60,000 nucleotides of DNA from Tubulanus polymorphus (taxonomy: Eukaryota; Nemertea; Palaeonemertea; Tubulaniformes; Tubulanidae). How positions within the stretch are numbered: position 1 is the stretch's first letter; each line of letters starts with the position of its first letter. The notes under the pieces are model-generated. The model made no database searches, was not told the origin of the DNA, and saw nothing but the letters and a program-made list of their open reading frames with translations. The DNA is taken from assembly GCF_964204645.1 (NCBI RefSeq), contig NC_134031.1:8224501-8284500 (forward strand), written 5' to 3'. The position numbers and the translations under genes are program-made. Positions 45,501-48,447 of this stretch are shown here, one piece after another.

Positions 45501-47214
45501 TGCACACCGTATCTTCACAATACTAGGTAAATTGTTTTACACTAGAAATATGGCTATGCCATAAAGAGCATAGTTAACTCTTAGGTCCACCCCGAGCAGC
45601 AATCAACAAAAAAATCGAAAAACCAATTTTTTTAAACCTCCATAAACAACAAACTTTTCATACAATCTTCTCATGTTATATACCACTATAAGACCAGTGC
45701 CTAGATTTTTGGGGGTACAAGCAGACGACGATCTCCACTGAAAAATATACAATCAATCGCCAATAGTGCTGGTATCATTCGCTGATTATCATTCTTTTTG
45801 CCAAAACATGCATTGAATCATCCTCCTTCGGCAGGGATTCGAACCTGATGGCATCGCTACATTCAGCCACAGAACAAAACCCTGCCACAATAAACCGGGT
45901 GCGCAGGTACATGCCCAGGTTTACCGCACGAAAACCTGCAGCACCAATCAGATTGCTCGTATAGGCTAATCACCGATGTAAATTTCAGGGAAGAACTGTA
46001 AATGGGAAAACCCAGGCTAAAATAAAATTGGATATTTGATTGGCTGATAATGACATCATTGAAGCTGCACATTCGGTCTAGTGTGGTCGGGTTTTGTACT
46101 GTGACGAGTCTCGATGTCATCAGATTCAAATCCCTGCCGGGGAGGATGGCATTCATTAAAAAATGTATCACAATGGTTTTTCCTACAATATCGTAAGGGA
46201 GAGTAAAATTACCCCACAGATTTAAATATTTACATTTTAGCTTAACTTAGCCTCTAATATTCTGATTTCCATGATCAAACTCATATATGCAACATTATAG
46301 TAATGCACCTCTCTATCAAATGCAATTGAGTTATCAACATCCGGGAAGGAAAAACTGAAGCAAAGTGGTCACTATAGGGCACCAATATCTTGATGCAGGG
46401 CCTTAAAATGAAAGAATGAATATAAATCAGCCATTAATTTACTGAACTCAAAACGTACACTGTAAATATCTGGGCCGGTCATGTCATCCTCAATGTCAGA
46501 TGAAACGAAAGGTTCTTCTCTATGGCAAGCTGGAGAGCGGTGACTGTTCTACTGACAGACCCTGTCTGAGATACAAGGACATGCTCAAGCAAAATTATCG
46601 CATATACGGATTTGATCCAAGGTGGGAGGTCCACACCCAAGACCTGACTACCTGGCACCAACTATGTAGGAATGACGCCCTGAACTTTTTGAGCTAAGCA
46701 GAATTTTTGGTCTTGAACAAAAGTGAACAGCTAGAGAGCTCAGTGCCTCTGTCCCCTGGCAGATGGTGCAAGTTTCCTCAGCTGTGTGTGTAGAAAATTC
46801 TGTAGGTCTAAAATTGGCCTCTTTTCCCATAGCAAAACTCATGCATGACACTTGTTGAATATAGTCGATTACTCATACATAGCAAGCGATGTGACTGTGA
46901 GACTACATTAACATATGCAACAACGAATGAAGCCACTTCCTCATGAATTAGGTTTAGAATAGTCTACTATGAGCTGCATAACCCTATAAATGTTGACTTA
47001 AAATTAAAAAATCGACGCTTTATTTCTGAATCACTGACTTCCTATAGCCTATATTAGCCACATCCCAGCCTGAATTGAGTTTCAAAACCACCGAAATATT
47101 ATTTCTTCATTAAGTCAATTTTGTGCAATTGTATTTACCTTCTTTATTATCAGGGATAGCATCATCTGTAGATTGAGGTAAATGAGAAAACTCGTCATTT
47201 TTAGGTTCTGACAT
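197..47214 (-). CDS. CEP350: CEP350 orthologue, whole gene span (39 coding exons, 2942 aa)
   Basis: Centrosome-associated protein 350 is a large coiled-coil scaffold of centrioles and the centrosome. In vertebrates it works with FOP/CEP43 in microtubule anchoring, centriole stability and ciliogenesis. I joined 39 exons by eye. Every intron is GT..AG, every phase agrees, and the sum (8829 nt) is divisible by three with no internal stop. Order: short N-terminal exons with a tryptophan-containing block (26-60), basic Ser-rich linkers, acidic tract (about 488-500), charged helix block (about 540-590), IQ motif (830-840), coiled coils (about 1140-1260 and 1450-1700, 1900-1960), Ser/Asp/Glu-rich region (2080-2360), CAP-Gly (about 2364-2431), C-terminal conserved region (2675-2942). 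Blocks match human CEP350 as I remember it, in the same order. The start ATG at 47214 fits the short human N-terminus, but a 5' exon further right is possible. Exon edges are predictions without RNA support. Confidence 0.93.
981..1225. mobile_element. Palindromic MITE (245 bp) in the last intron
   Basis: Two inverted arms of about 90 bp (981-1070 and 1136-1225) are roughly 88% alike by eye. They begin AGTTGTGCAGTCCAG and end in its complement. The flanks are CTA on both sides, so the duplication is TA or CTA. No coding capacity. A fragment with the same inner motif (ATGGATATAAAAACG) lies near 57956-57971. Confidence 0.8.
1609..1830 (-). CDS. CEP350: CEP350 exon 38 (residues 2758-2831)
   Basis: VVDVFWEKRRYGESMEDVEM, then GLDLESNSCKVYKQLIFDLV and PPPWAKPKQ. 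Human has GLDIESTSKRVYKQAVFDLTKEI and PVWMKPCR. Phase 0/0. Acceptor CTGCAG, donor GTCAGT. Confidence 0.95.
2463..2928. mobile_element. TA-flanked MITE, CCGTATTTTCC family, long copy
   Basis: The terminal inverted repeat is CCGTATTTTCC, flanked by TA on both sides (2461-2462, 2929-2930). It shares its outer and inner blocks with the shorter copy at 28701-28996. The right end lies 15 bp from the donor of CEP350 exon 37. The superfamily is uncertain; a TA duplication suits Tc1/mariner-type elements. Confidence 0.82.
2946..3194 (-). CDS. CEP350: CEP350 exon 37 (residues 2675-2757)
   Basis: EELRERLENLDHVHDI then HEWFEDDFGLGQR, a Pro-rich stretch (DHPPPPYPGTPP), and VPHKQNEVRGLVSQ. Human has EELAKRLAELELSREFL, DWFDEDFGLSS, and VPHTAEEVEILVHNAAEEL. 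A MITE begins 15 bp past its donor. Confidence 0.94.
3421..4477 (+). mobile_element. Pearl/Helentron-like element, copy 1 (3 core units)
   Basis: Starts CTAGGGGTCCAGGGACACC, has three tandem core units of about 155 bp (each with CAACGCCCC..TGGTGACCATA), then a unique body and the 3' hairpin AGCCCACTGGGACTT..AAATCCCAAGTGGGCT. No protein. Open frames in the body are chance. It sits in the intron between exons 36 and 37, antisense to the gene. Confidence 0.8.
4624..4934 (-). CDS. CEP350: CEP350 exon 36 (residues 2571-2674)
   Basis: DSSEENAQNIADTAAQNMLN, then EALSHMFEVRKKQ, an amphipathic helix like human LTDSLLKVFVKDTVNQLQQIKKTRDEK. The end, PPRPTSPILGEATFSH, matches human CPRPESPVFG. Confidence 0.9.
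4935..5330. other. CEP350 intron 35 (396 bp)
   Basis: Plain AT-rich intron, splice signals only. No repeat or gene recognised. Confidence 0.8.
5331..6971 (-). CDS. CEP350: CEP350 exon 35 with CAP-Gly domain (residues 2024-2570)
   Basis: The largest exon, 1641 bases. It codes a long acidic Ser-rich disordered region and then a CAP-Gly domain from IGDYVMIGG (I2364) to KISKF (F2431). Seen in order: GVLKFKGQTAFAPGYWAGIE, LDHPDGTNSGSKDG, YFRCKPDHGIFAP. CAP-Gly domains bind C-terminal EEY/F tails of tubulin and EB proteins. The usual GKNDG signature is GSKDG here (human CEP350 also departs from it). A Ser/Glu-rich tail follows, ending VAAAREG plus one base. Confidence 0.96.
7165..7399 (-). CDS. 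CEP350: CEP350 exon 34 (residues 1946-2023)
   Basis: AYETYIQQVKADLQKQ completes the coiled coil (human ESYDEFIKKTEAELSQ). Next come SIKPQIKQPKVAESKRL, similar to human AKPQIKTLSSASEKPKI, and a Ser-rich end. Confidence 0.93.
7878..8047 (-). CDS. CEP350: CEP350 exon 33, coiled coil (residues 1889-1945)
   Basis: ETASDQSDVEGRVRALNEDL and EQRRRNKDRLKAQEASLKKQ match human ETTSDQSDIEGRIRALKDEL and EQKKRQKERLKAQEASLIKQ. Donor GTAGCG is weak, but the join to AYETYI keeps the match going. Confidence 0.96.
8570..8826 (-). CDS. CEP350: CEP350 exon 32, Ser/Pro basic region (residues 1803-1888)
   Basis: A basic, phosphorylation-prone stretch LTPRSPRTPRSAALLAKKRG follows a polar start, and the exon ends SESEDSFSYTPS plus one base. 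The joined SYTPSETASDQSDVEGR matches human MTQSETTSDQSDIEGR. Confidence 0.9.
9890..10145 (+). repeat. Dispersed repeat, copy A
   Basis: Shares ATCTTTTGACATCACACACA, the following TAATGAATATATTTGT-like stretch and a poly-A/poly-T block with 18050-18440. No coding sense; class unknown. Confidence 0.6.
11516..11623 (-). CDS. Possible first exon of a nested membrane-protein gene
   Basis: ATG at 11623 opens a 36-codon frame with an N-glycosylation sequon (NGS, residues 10-12) and a hydrophobic segment (FTLVVQFSVLFILAFQ), then a strong donor CAA|GTAAGT. It lies in the 8.2-kb intron of CEP350, and its phase (0) does not fit exon 32, so it is not an alternative CEP350 exon. It could be the start of a 7TM or other membrane protein, but I found no partner exon. 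Chance is possible. Confidence 0.3.
13005..14812. mobile_element. Foldback element with arms of about 500 bp
   Basis: The arms 13005-13535 and about 14308-14812 are inverted copies, close to 90% alike, round a spacer of about 770 bp. Shared marks include TTTTGTGGCGGTCCCTCGAG, CATCGTCAC.. and the ACTGATCTGTACCCGC region. Both arms show the same open frame, which is a by-product of their identity. No transposase seen in the spacer. Confidence 0.8.
14944..16596 (+). mobile_element. hAT-like non-autonomous element with promoter-like and exon-like cargo
   Basis: Left end CAGAGCTGCCAACCCC, right end GGGACGGTTGGCACTG (complement CAGTGCCAACCGTCCC), flanked by ACAGTATG and TGAGTATG, a degraded 8-bp duplication. 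Ends starting CAG and 8-bp duplications are typical of hAT elements. Inside are a tandem (TTTCAGCA)4, a 53-bp duplication near 15165-15270 and a GC-richer stretch with a CCAAT box. No transposase. Confidence 0.55.
16302..16458 (+). CDS. Exon-like open frame inside the hAT-like element
   Basis: ATG at 16302 opens MLAMSSTEVRHVFNRIDFTS and continues 52 codons to a possible donor AAAG|GTAAAC. Upstream are AGCCAATCAC (16183-16192) and CG-rich sequence, as at a housekeeping promoter. I do not recognise the protein. It may be a captured first exon or a real nested gene; no downstream exon was found. Confidence 0.3.
16986..17206 (-). CDS. CEP350: CEP350 exon 31 (residues 1730-1802)
   Basis: Begins AKKVVYESESSIAEE. 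It repeats the acidic Ser motif ESESSI seen at the end of exon 30, as human does (NSESSIPEE). It ends with Thr-Pro repeats TTPRTPRTPTS. Followed by the largest intron, 8.2 kb. Confidence 0.9.
17337..17589 (-). CDS. CEP350: CEP350 exon 30, coiled coil (residues 1645-1729)
   Basis: YLTVREQKLQQRKKHAEDLI then AWKKRLDEEEKDIYKMERKA, clearly matching human FLTKREQKLMQRRQHAEELLEWKRRLDAEEAEIRQMEKQA. It ends with Ser-rich SESESSISIAQE and PKKPA. Confidence 0.95.
18050..18445 (+). repeat. Dispersed repeat, copy B
   Basis: Same family as 9890-10145: shared block around 18130-18200, and a shared end with CAAGTC.ATCAAA.CC near 18405-18425. Copy B holds about 100 extra bases in the middle. Confidence 0.6.
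19265..20262 (+). mobile_element. Pearl/Helentron-like element, copy 2 (4 core units, 3' truncated)
   Basis: Complete head and four core units (near 19339, 19497, 19650, 19804), followed by the body. The sequence departs after GATCAAAGCATCTTGGGG, so the terminal hairpin is missing. In the intron between exons 29 and 30. Confidence 0.78.
20632..20813 (-). CDS. CEP350: CEP350 exon 29 (residues 1585-1644)
   Basis: LSEHSDMDSLPSSPRKKPVD and a basic end VLQKLKRLKLDPK, matching the human Ser-rich stretch ending MQKLKKMRSRMDEK. Phase 0 in, 2 out. Confidence 0.9.
21569..21769 (-). CDS. CEP350: CEP350 exon 28, coiled coil (residues 1518-1584)
   Basis: SEIKRLREAQEMARKERKFL followed by WLQQQELEKLKQSTQQVKAK, matching human AEIKRLQEANKAARKERQLILKQQEEIEKIRQTT. 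It ends in an acidic segment DELSIA. Phase 0/0. Confidence 0.94.
21902..22140 (-). mobile_element. Penelope-like or similar retroelement remnant with inverted ends
   Basis: On the minus strand it reads ACTGAAGAAGGGTGGT, a short hairpin, then CCGAAATAT and TTTATTGTGGGATTTTACTC, a pattern I associate with 3' ends of Penelope-like elements. The last 40 bp are inverted at the other side (21937-21976). AATTTATGTGGG flanks both sides (about 21889 and 22141), a likely 12-bp target duplication. Lies in the intron between exons 27 and 28. Confidence 0.5.
22319..22486 (-). CDS. CEP350: CEP350 exon 27, coiled coil (residues 1462-1517)
   Basis: AALLKLREKALREKTKAELA-WL and then KKKQKIIIQRMQQEK. Human has SSLLRLREKALKEKTKAELAWLEHQKK. 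A strong match, phase 0/0. The donor GTTAGA is unusual. Confidence 0.95.
22917..23263. mobile_element. PiggyBac-like MITE (347 bp) with TTAA duplication
   Basis: Perfect inverted ends CCCATTAGCACTCA / TGAGTGCTAATGGG, each bordered by TTAA (22913-22916, 23264-23267), as for piggyBac-type transposition. It contains a run of 12 G at about 23045. No coding capacity. Confidence 0.88.
23314..23441 (-). CDS. CEP350: CEP350 exon 26 (residues 1419-1461)
   Basis: HGENEFSKFTSEMVKQYMKE then EEMRAKHQ. Matches human GGQDSFSKFTMEMVRQYMKEEEMRAAHQ almost residue for residue. A TTAA-flanked MITE lies 51 bp past its donor. Confidence 0.95.
23574..23729 (-). CDS. CEP350: CEP350 exon 25, SFDETMTEDEIEE block (residues 1367-1418)
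   Basis: FSLSFDETMTEDEIEEHSF and LPSEGHR match human YSLKFDESMTEDEIEEQSF and LPSESHR. A strong orthology mark. Phase 1 on both sides, donor GTAAGT. Confidence 0.95.
23842..24005 (-). CDS. CEP350: CEP350 exon 24 (residues 1312-1366)
   Basis: LPQSNHSDSTVKTAHDVSQS and an acidic tail ending EELPSEKG plus one base. The donor GTTTGT is weak but gives the frame that joins DFSLSFDETMTEDEIEE in exon 25. Confidence 0.85.
24103..24407 (-). CDS. CEP350: CEP350 exon 23 (residues 1211-1311)
   Basis: VRQESALALQQSTKQLLDAQ, then an Ala/Thr-rich helix (ATETASAAATAAVKAALIE). It ends TDTFKK plus two bases. It continues the coiled coil that in human carries VVQSQREVTEVLQEAT. Confidence 0.9.
24424..25800 (+). 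mobile_element. Pearl/Helentron-like cluster, with one copy nested in another
   Basis: A diverged head and unit (24424-24614), a second head at 24615 with four core units, and a third head at 25176 that interrupts the fourth unit after TATACAA. The outer element resumes near 25641 (AAGCCAATGAT). The inner copy is 3' truncated. The tail (25770-25860) matches 29047-29145. Confidence 0.72.
26176..27457 (+). mobile_element. Pearl/Helentron-like element, copy 4 (full length, 4 core units)
   Basis: The best full-length example together with 49152-50422: head, four core units (near 26246, 26403, 26559, 26713), body with ATGGCCGCCAATTGCGTCAT, a (GACG)-rich stretch, and the 3' hairpin ending CCAAAGTGGGCTA. 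About 1.28 kb. Confidence 0.82.
28124..28267 (-). CDS. CEP350: CEP350 exon 22, coiled coil (residues 1163-1210)
   Basis: ARQQAHDRELQALKMKAQKE, then TFAANRQLEESRQRVEAAS. Matches human AQQQRHERDLALLKLKAEQEALESQRQLEETRNKA in position and pattern. Phase 0 on both sides. Confidence 0.93.
28372..29575 (+). mobile_element. Diverged pearl/Helentron-like element, split by a MITE
   Basis: An older copy: a degraded head (TAGGGTCCAGGGACACC), two core units, a MITE inserted at 28701-28996, and a body ending in ATGGACAGACGC.. and AATAGCCTGTTGGGAC. A related 3' fragment lies at about 30880-30985. Confidence 0.65.
28701..28996. mobile_element. TA-flanked MITE, CCGTATTTYCC family, short copy
   Basis: Inserted in a pearl core unit. 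Removing it and one TA restores ..TTCATAGGTACCAATATA.., the usual core sequence. This shows the exact ends and the TA duplication. It is an internal-deletion relative of the 2463-2928 copy. Confidence 0.86.
29820..30150 (-). CDS. CEP350: CEP350 exon 21, EESVRQLTDVERARAVSLAQQE block (residues 1052-1162)
   Basis: The end of this exon (SALERRLTAELNLLDGMEES, then VRQLTDVERARAVSLAQQE) is nearly the same as human AELSYLNAIEESVRQLSDVERVRGISLAQQE. It is one of the strongest matches in the gene and starts the central coiled coil. Confidence 0.95.
30258..30576 (-). CDS. CEP350: CEP350 exon 20, Ser-rich linker (residues 946-1051)
   Basis: A Ser/Thr-rich, probably disordered segment (SPVETSQVRRTRSSQSLETE to TSTLSITTATPE). 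The same position in human is a long Ser-rich region. Donor GTTAGT was picked because only it gives phase 2 to match exon 21. Confidence 0.84.
31310..31469 (-). CDS. CEP350: CEP350 exon 19 (residues 893-945)
   Basis: Basic start YSLKTRRSPVNFTPAPRYSL; the end DPYSVLSIYTRQLLHKKN resembles human SVINIFTKSYQLYGKGFED. Acceptor TTTACAG, donor GTAAGC, phase 0 in and 1 out. Confidence 0.85.
31557..31643 (-). CDS. CEP350: CEP350 exon 18 (residues 864-892)
   Basis: THIHLKNWADFGLDGSADST then LIPEASNRQ. Phase 0 at both ends, so it could be skipped without shifting frame. No domain recognised. Confidence 0.8.
31736..31896 (-). CDS. CEP350: CEP350 exon 17 with IQ motif (residues 810-863)
   Basis: After GVGDLGWKLEETEAEEAAK comes IQAAYRGYTVR (I830-R840), which satisfies the full IQxxxRGxxxR consensus for calmodulin or myosin light-chain binding. 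The exon ends LEDTAQ at donor GTTTTT. I do not recall an annotated IQ motif in human CEP350 at the matching place, so this may be lineage-specific or lost in vertebrates. Confidence 0.87.
31988..32101 (-). CDS. CEP350: CEP350 exon 16, DDNLPGVG block (residues 772-809)
   Basis: Ends KEVVFDDNLP plus one base. Joined to exon 17 it gives VVFDDNLPGVGDLGW, matching human TFDDDLPGVGNL. A clear orthology mark that also fixes this junction. Confidence 0.88.
32102..33891. other. CEP350 intron 15 (1.8 kb)
   Basis: AT-rich, with no repeat or gene I can support. Confidence 0.7.
33892..34026 (-). CDS. CEP350: CEP350 exon 15 (residues 727-771)
   Basis: SVAYQTEKGRRIQALREAGA then SLQNRLNLESRKIA, matching human SASQYKSKLDRIEALKATAASLSSRIESEAKKLA in pattern. 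The acceptor chosen (TTCAG ending at 34027) keeps frame; a more upstream AG at 34076 would break it. Confidence 0.85.
34109..34201 (-). CDS. CEP350: CEP350 exon 14 (residues 696-726)
   Basis: FVEAYPEAKQEVKAAQSG, ending FDNHIPS plus one base. Symmetrical phase 1/1. Weak similarity; placed by splice signals (TTTCAG and GTATGA) and frame. Confidence 0.75.
34276..34376 (-). CDS. CEP350: CEP350 exon 13 (residues 662-695)
   Basis: Short linker, PNDSVDHEMTIAELKSPPQP then SEMAERCSTPISS. Phase 2 in and phase 1 out, both matched by neighbours. No domain recognised; human has a Ser/Pro-rich linker here. Confidence 0.78.
34640..35230 (+). repeat. Diverged tandem repeat of about 125-135 bp unit
   Basis: AAATGGCTTCCTGTGAC-type segments recur near 34763, 34901 and 35018, each followed by a block with AAATCTTATCAG or GTTATCT. 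The end has AACAGACAACGGACAGCG. The style matches widespread repeats ending in a GACAGACA..ACGGAC stretch. No gene. Confidence 0.5.
35315..35708 (-). CDS. CEP350: CEP350 exon 12, RHYDSDSVRKYI helix block (residues 531-661)
   Basis: KVRHYDSDSVRKYIKKQQAK is followed by a highly charged predicted coiled coil through EAAEHRRKQLQELFTRQR. It aligns with human CRHYDTDEVRQYIVRQQEER and KNKRLQELYRKQ. The exon ends NIAI plus two bases after an acidic Ser/Thr stretch. Confidence 0.92.
35763..36250 (+). mobile_element. Diverged pearl/Helentron-like fragment
   Basis: Degraded head (CTAGGTGTTCAGGGACAC), interrupted by a perfect hairpin at 35813-35871, followed by part of a core unit (AACCAATGAATTCGAAACTC) and traces of the body. 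Confidence 0.5.
35813..35871. repeat. Near-perfect hairpin, 27-bp arms
   Basis: Arm AGTACCAAAAATTCATAAAG.. is followed after a 4-5 base loop by its complement. A single swap at the outer end breaks perfect symmetry. Could be the tip of a small palindromic insertion in the diverged repeat around it. Confidence 0.75.
36793..37720 (+). mobile_element. Pearl/Helentron-like element, copy 7 (2 core units)
   Basis: Head, only two core units (near 36864 and 37018), body, GACG-rich stretch and a shortened 3' hairpin (AGCCCGCTTAGTGGGCTA). At about 930 bp it shows that copies differ mainly in unit number. Confidence 0.8.
38349..38480 (-). CDS. CEP350: CEP350 exon 11, acidic tract (residues 487-530)
   Basis: Begins with an almost pure acidic run (DEDDDEEEEQEQDDEE, about residues 488-503) and turns basic (KPKPKPRNKLTKRKHPIQP). 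Its end leads into PVIEKKEPAPKVRHYD of exon 12, matching human PPVISKCRHYD. Confidence 0.88.
38536..38766 (-). CDS. CEP350: CEP350 exon 10, STSAWREGQKLV block (residues 410-486)
   Basis: Opens YISTSAWREGQKLVMKELGP, very close to human ISTSSWRDGQKLVKKILGP, one of the clearest orthology marks. The rest is polar. It is followed by a 55-base intron, the shortest in the gene. Confidence 0.92.
38996..39097 (-). CDS. CEP350: CEP350 exon 9 (residues 376-409)
   Basis: A basic 34-residue segment (PSKLKKTEIDVEQSKPKNAR ... KYQRK). Acceptor TTTGTAG, donor GTAATT. It corresponds to the human lysine-rich region before the STSSWRDGQKLV block. Confidence 0.82.
39202..39324 (-). CDS. CEP350: CEP350 exon 8 (residues 335-375)
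   Basis: Reads FSGVETRYRGTHGKITDK, then a lysine-rich tail KETTKKTKK-like. It continues the human FNPSETKIRTPDGKVW block. An alternative acceptor lies seven bases further in, but the first AG gives the conserved YKGF junction. Confidence 0.82.
39525..39701 (-). CDS. CEP350: CEP350 exon 7, PPAPTYKG block (residues 276-334)
   Basis: Starts FDNEEQHHHLQLFPP and ends MTRKLASGPPAPTYK. The end matches human KVRKVATAPPAPAYKG, a strongly conserved block, and the glycine is completed from the next exon. Phase 1 on both sides. Confidence 0.88.
40117..40179 (-). CDS. CEP350: CEP350 exon 6 (residues 255-275)
   Basis: A 63-base exon, basic, reading SLTRINDFAEKQRSKST, with polypyrimidine acceptor TTTTTTTCTTAG and donor GTATGT. 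Both edges are phase 1. It sits where human has a short basic helix (LDILKRRQHDVKLEKLKERI). Confidence 0.8.
40225..40316 (+). repeat. Exact 46-bp tandem duplication
   Basis: TTCAGAGGATGGTTAGAGAA and the next 26 bases occur twice head to tail with no visible difference, in the intron between exons 5 and 6. This suggests a recent duplication. Confidence 0.9.
41299..41720 (+). mobile_element. Partial pearl/Helentron-like element
   Basis: Head CTAGGGATCCAGGGACA, parts of two core units and a short stretch of body (GGGCCAGTTTTTGGGCTGAAG). Ends abruptly near 41720, upstream (in the RNA sense, downstream) of CEP350 exon 5. Confidence 0.65.
41865..42374 (-). CDS. CEP350: CEP350 exon 5 (residues 85-254)
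   Basis: A 510-base exon coding a low-complexity, Ser/Asp-rich and basic linker. An arginine/serine stretch near its start (RNPLSALNSRRSFSPAKHV) is followed by an acidic run (NDNDEDDTNDNES). It ends KDLGRDS plus one base. Conservation with vertebrates is weak; placement rests on frame and phase. A diverged copy of the main repeat ends just downstream in the intron. Confidence 0.85.
42893..42929 (-). CDS. CEP350: CEP350 exon 4 (residues 73-84)
   Basis: A 37-base micro-exon, VQPDVRRKVSRL plus one base. The donor GTGAGT was chosen over a GT four bases upstream in the RNA because only it gives phase 1 and joins to DDKYSED of exon 5. The joined RRKVSRLDDKYSED resembles human RKISRKDGRYLDDSW. Confidence 0.8.
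42930..44286. other. CEP350 intron 3 (1.4 kb)
   Basis: Mostly plain. There is a small inverted pair TGGGTGTTTACTC / GGGTAAACACCCA (43057-43112) and a CAGGGGTGGGCA motif at 43398, like a hAT terminus but without a partner. Confidence 0.6.
44287..44382 (-). CDS. CEP350: CEP350 exon 3 (residues 41-72)
   Basis: Begins LRRIEHRLDSYVDDEP and ends APGFTE, phase 0 on both sides. LRRIEHRL corresponds to LRHIENKL of the human protein, the best conserved N-terminal helix. The acidic stretch after it is variable. Confidence 0.88.
44418..44512 (+). repeat. Dispersed repeat with ATACCTTGTTTCTCAT
   Basis: Same block occurs at 48059-48200 (plus) and about 52086-52245 (inverted), each with GCCGGC and AATAAAATGCT-like sequence near it. 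No coding sense; class unknown. Confidence 0.6.
44791..45140. mobile_element. MITE with CTAAGCTCAGGTCGAC ends (350 bp)
   Basis: Left CTAAGCTCAGGTCGACTTGC and right GGTCGACCTGAGCTTAG are inverted over about 28 bp. The interior is GC-richer than the intron and holds no protein. Sits between exons 2 and 3. Confidence 0.8.
45193..45236 (-). CDS. CEP350: CEP350 exon 2 (residues 26-40)
   Basis: A 44-base micro-exon reading LADAWDSMGKAKSA, with acceptor TTTTTCAG and donor GTGAGT. It matches the human block around SWDALSQTKAA, and together with exon 3 gives the continuous conserved helix WDSMGKAKSALRRIEHRL. Far too short to find as an open frame; identified by homology and phase. Confidence 0.88.
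45815..46165. mobile_element. Palindromic element with tRNA-like B-box arms
   Basis: Arms of about 90 bp at 45815-45905 and 46070-46165. On the minus strand the left arm reads GGTTCGAATCCCTGCC, a perfect tRNA B box with the start of the 3' stem; the right arm has GATTCAAATCCCTGCC on the plus strand. Either two opposed SINE pieces or a MITE whose ends copied a tRNA. Lies in the intron after exon 1. Confidence 0.6.
46471..46697 (+). pseudogene. Non-LTR retrotransposon ORF2 C-terminal fragment, frameshifted
   Basis: WAGHVILNVR reads in one frame from 46471, then MKRKVLLYGKLESGDC, RPCLRYKDMLK and a Trp/Leu-rich tail in another (46500-46697). The WAGHV...LYG.L..G.....P.LR(Y/F)KD pattern is the usual C-terminal part of LINE reverse-transcriptase proteins. 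It is broken by at least one frameshift and lacks the catalytic domain. Confidence 0.7.
47139..47214 (-). CDS. CEP350: CEP350 exon 1 (start codon, residues 1-25)
   Basis: The protein begins MSEPKND and ends this exon in PDNKE, one base into the next codon (phase 1). The donor is GTAAAT. Upstream bases hold two possible acceptors, TAG ending at 47227 and AAG ending at 47223, so the 5' UTR is probably spliced to an exon further right. The sequence is acidic and polar, as expected for the poorly conserved N-terminus. Confidence 0.7.
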
Positions 47215-47227
47215 ATTGTACACTTCC

Positions 47228-48440
47228 TATTTTATGATCGAAATAATAACTCGATGCTTTAATCCAATCAAGGTTAACATATGAAAGTAATCATTCCACA
47301 TTAAGAGTGATATTGTCACTGGTAGTAGGTAGGTTTTAAATCGTCCGATTCCGCGAGGGTATATAAATATATACATATATAATACCTTTCACTAAGAAAA
47401 TCACGCCGGTGAAGCTTAAGAAGTCAAACTTGATATCAAATGTTTTTTTTGTCAAGATCTTATTTCTACTGTAACAAAGTCATTTCACTTAGCCACAAGT
47501 TTCACAATACAGTCACACATTCTTACAATTAGATTATTGAAATACTCAAAATATTCGTTTCTTTATGCATGTGATAAGTTATGACCATTGCTTGAAAATA
47601 ACAATCTTCTACCCCTTGATCAGAGTTTAACTGCTTTTATTAGACAAATGGCTTTGTATTTGCAGTAAATGTTTGAAAGTTTATACAAAGCTCAAATTTT
47701 ATTTACAAAAGACCGGTTGGCACATCACACATTCAATATAAATTTCATTCTACTTCCAATCAATAAATATATAGTACCAATACTTAACAATCTTAGCAGT
47801 GTGGTTGATGATTTTTTCTAAATCATTCAAAAAGTTTGTTTTGACCCAAAACGAGAAAAACAATAAATCATAGAAGCCATACATAGAATGACACGAATCA
47901 ATGATTACGTATGAAAGAAAAGTAACATAACCTTACAAGACGGAGCGAAGAGGAATGGTTTACAAAAATATGCATAGATTCCAAACCCTTTCTTGACTGT
48001 CTTTTCTAGGTGACTGGGGCCATATCGAGGTGCTTTACGCGGACCAATTTTTTCTTAAGGCCAAAAAATGATACCTTGTTTCTCATTCGCCGGCCAGGTC
48101 AGATAAATTAACAGTAAAAATCGTAAATAGAATAAAATAAAATGCTACTAGCAGGGCCTAATACCTTCTTTTTATGATGAAAATAAAAACGGCCGGGCGG
48201 GCCAACACAAGTAGTTTATAGAGTAACAATTTGACTAGTGTAAAATCAGATGCCGAATAGTGTGAGGTCGGGACTCGAATCTACAACAACACTCCTAGTC
48301 TAGTATCTAGTTGTTGGTCCGTAACATCGACTGGTACTCAGGCTAGTCCATTCCATGTGCATCATTTCGACAAAGTCGAAATGATTGCGTGTACTGTTAG
48401 CAAAGGGGGCAAACGAACAATTATAACTTGAATTCTTGTT
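47228..48440. other. Region upstream of CEP350 start codon
   Basis: AT-rich, with TATATA microsatellite at 47358-47380, a dispersed repeat at 48059-48200 and a tRNA-like B-box fragment (minus AGATTCGAGTCCCG) at about 48262-48276. No promoter motif stands out. Confidence 0.6.
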
Positions 48441-48447
48441 TCTAACC

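Noticed and set aside
48255-48310. tRNA gene on the minus strand (AGATTCGAGTCCCG)
   Set aside because: Only a B-box-like 3' half; no A box or acceptor stem.
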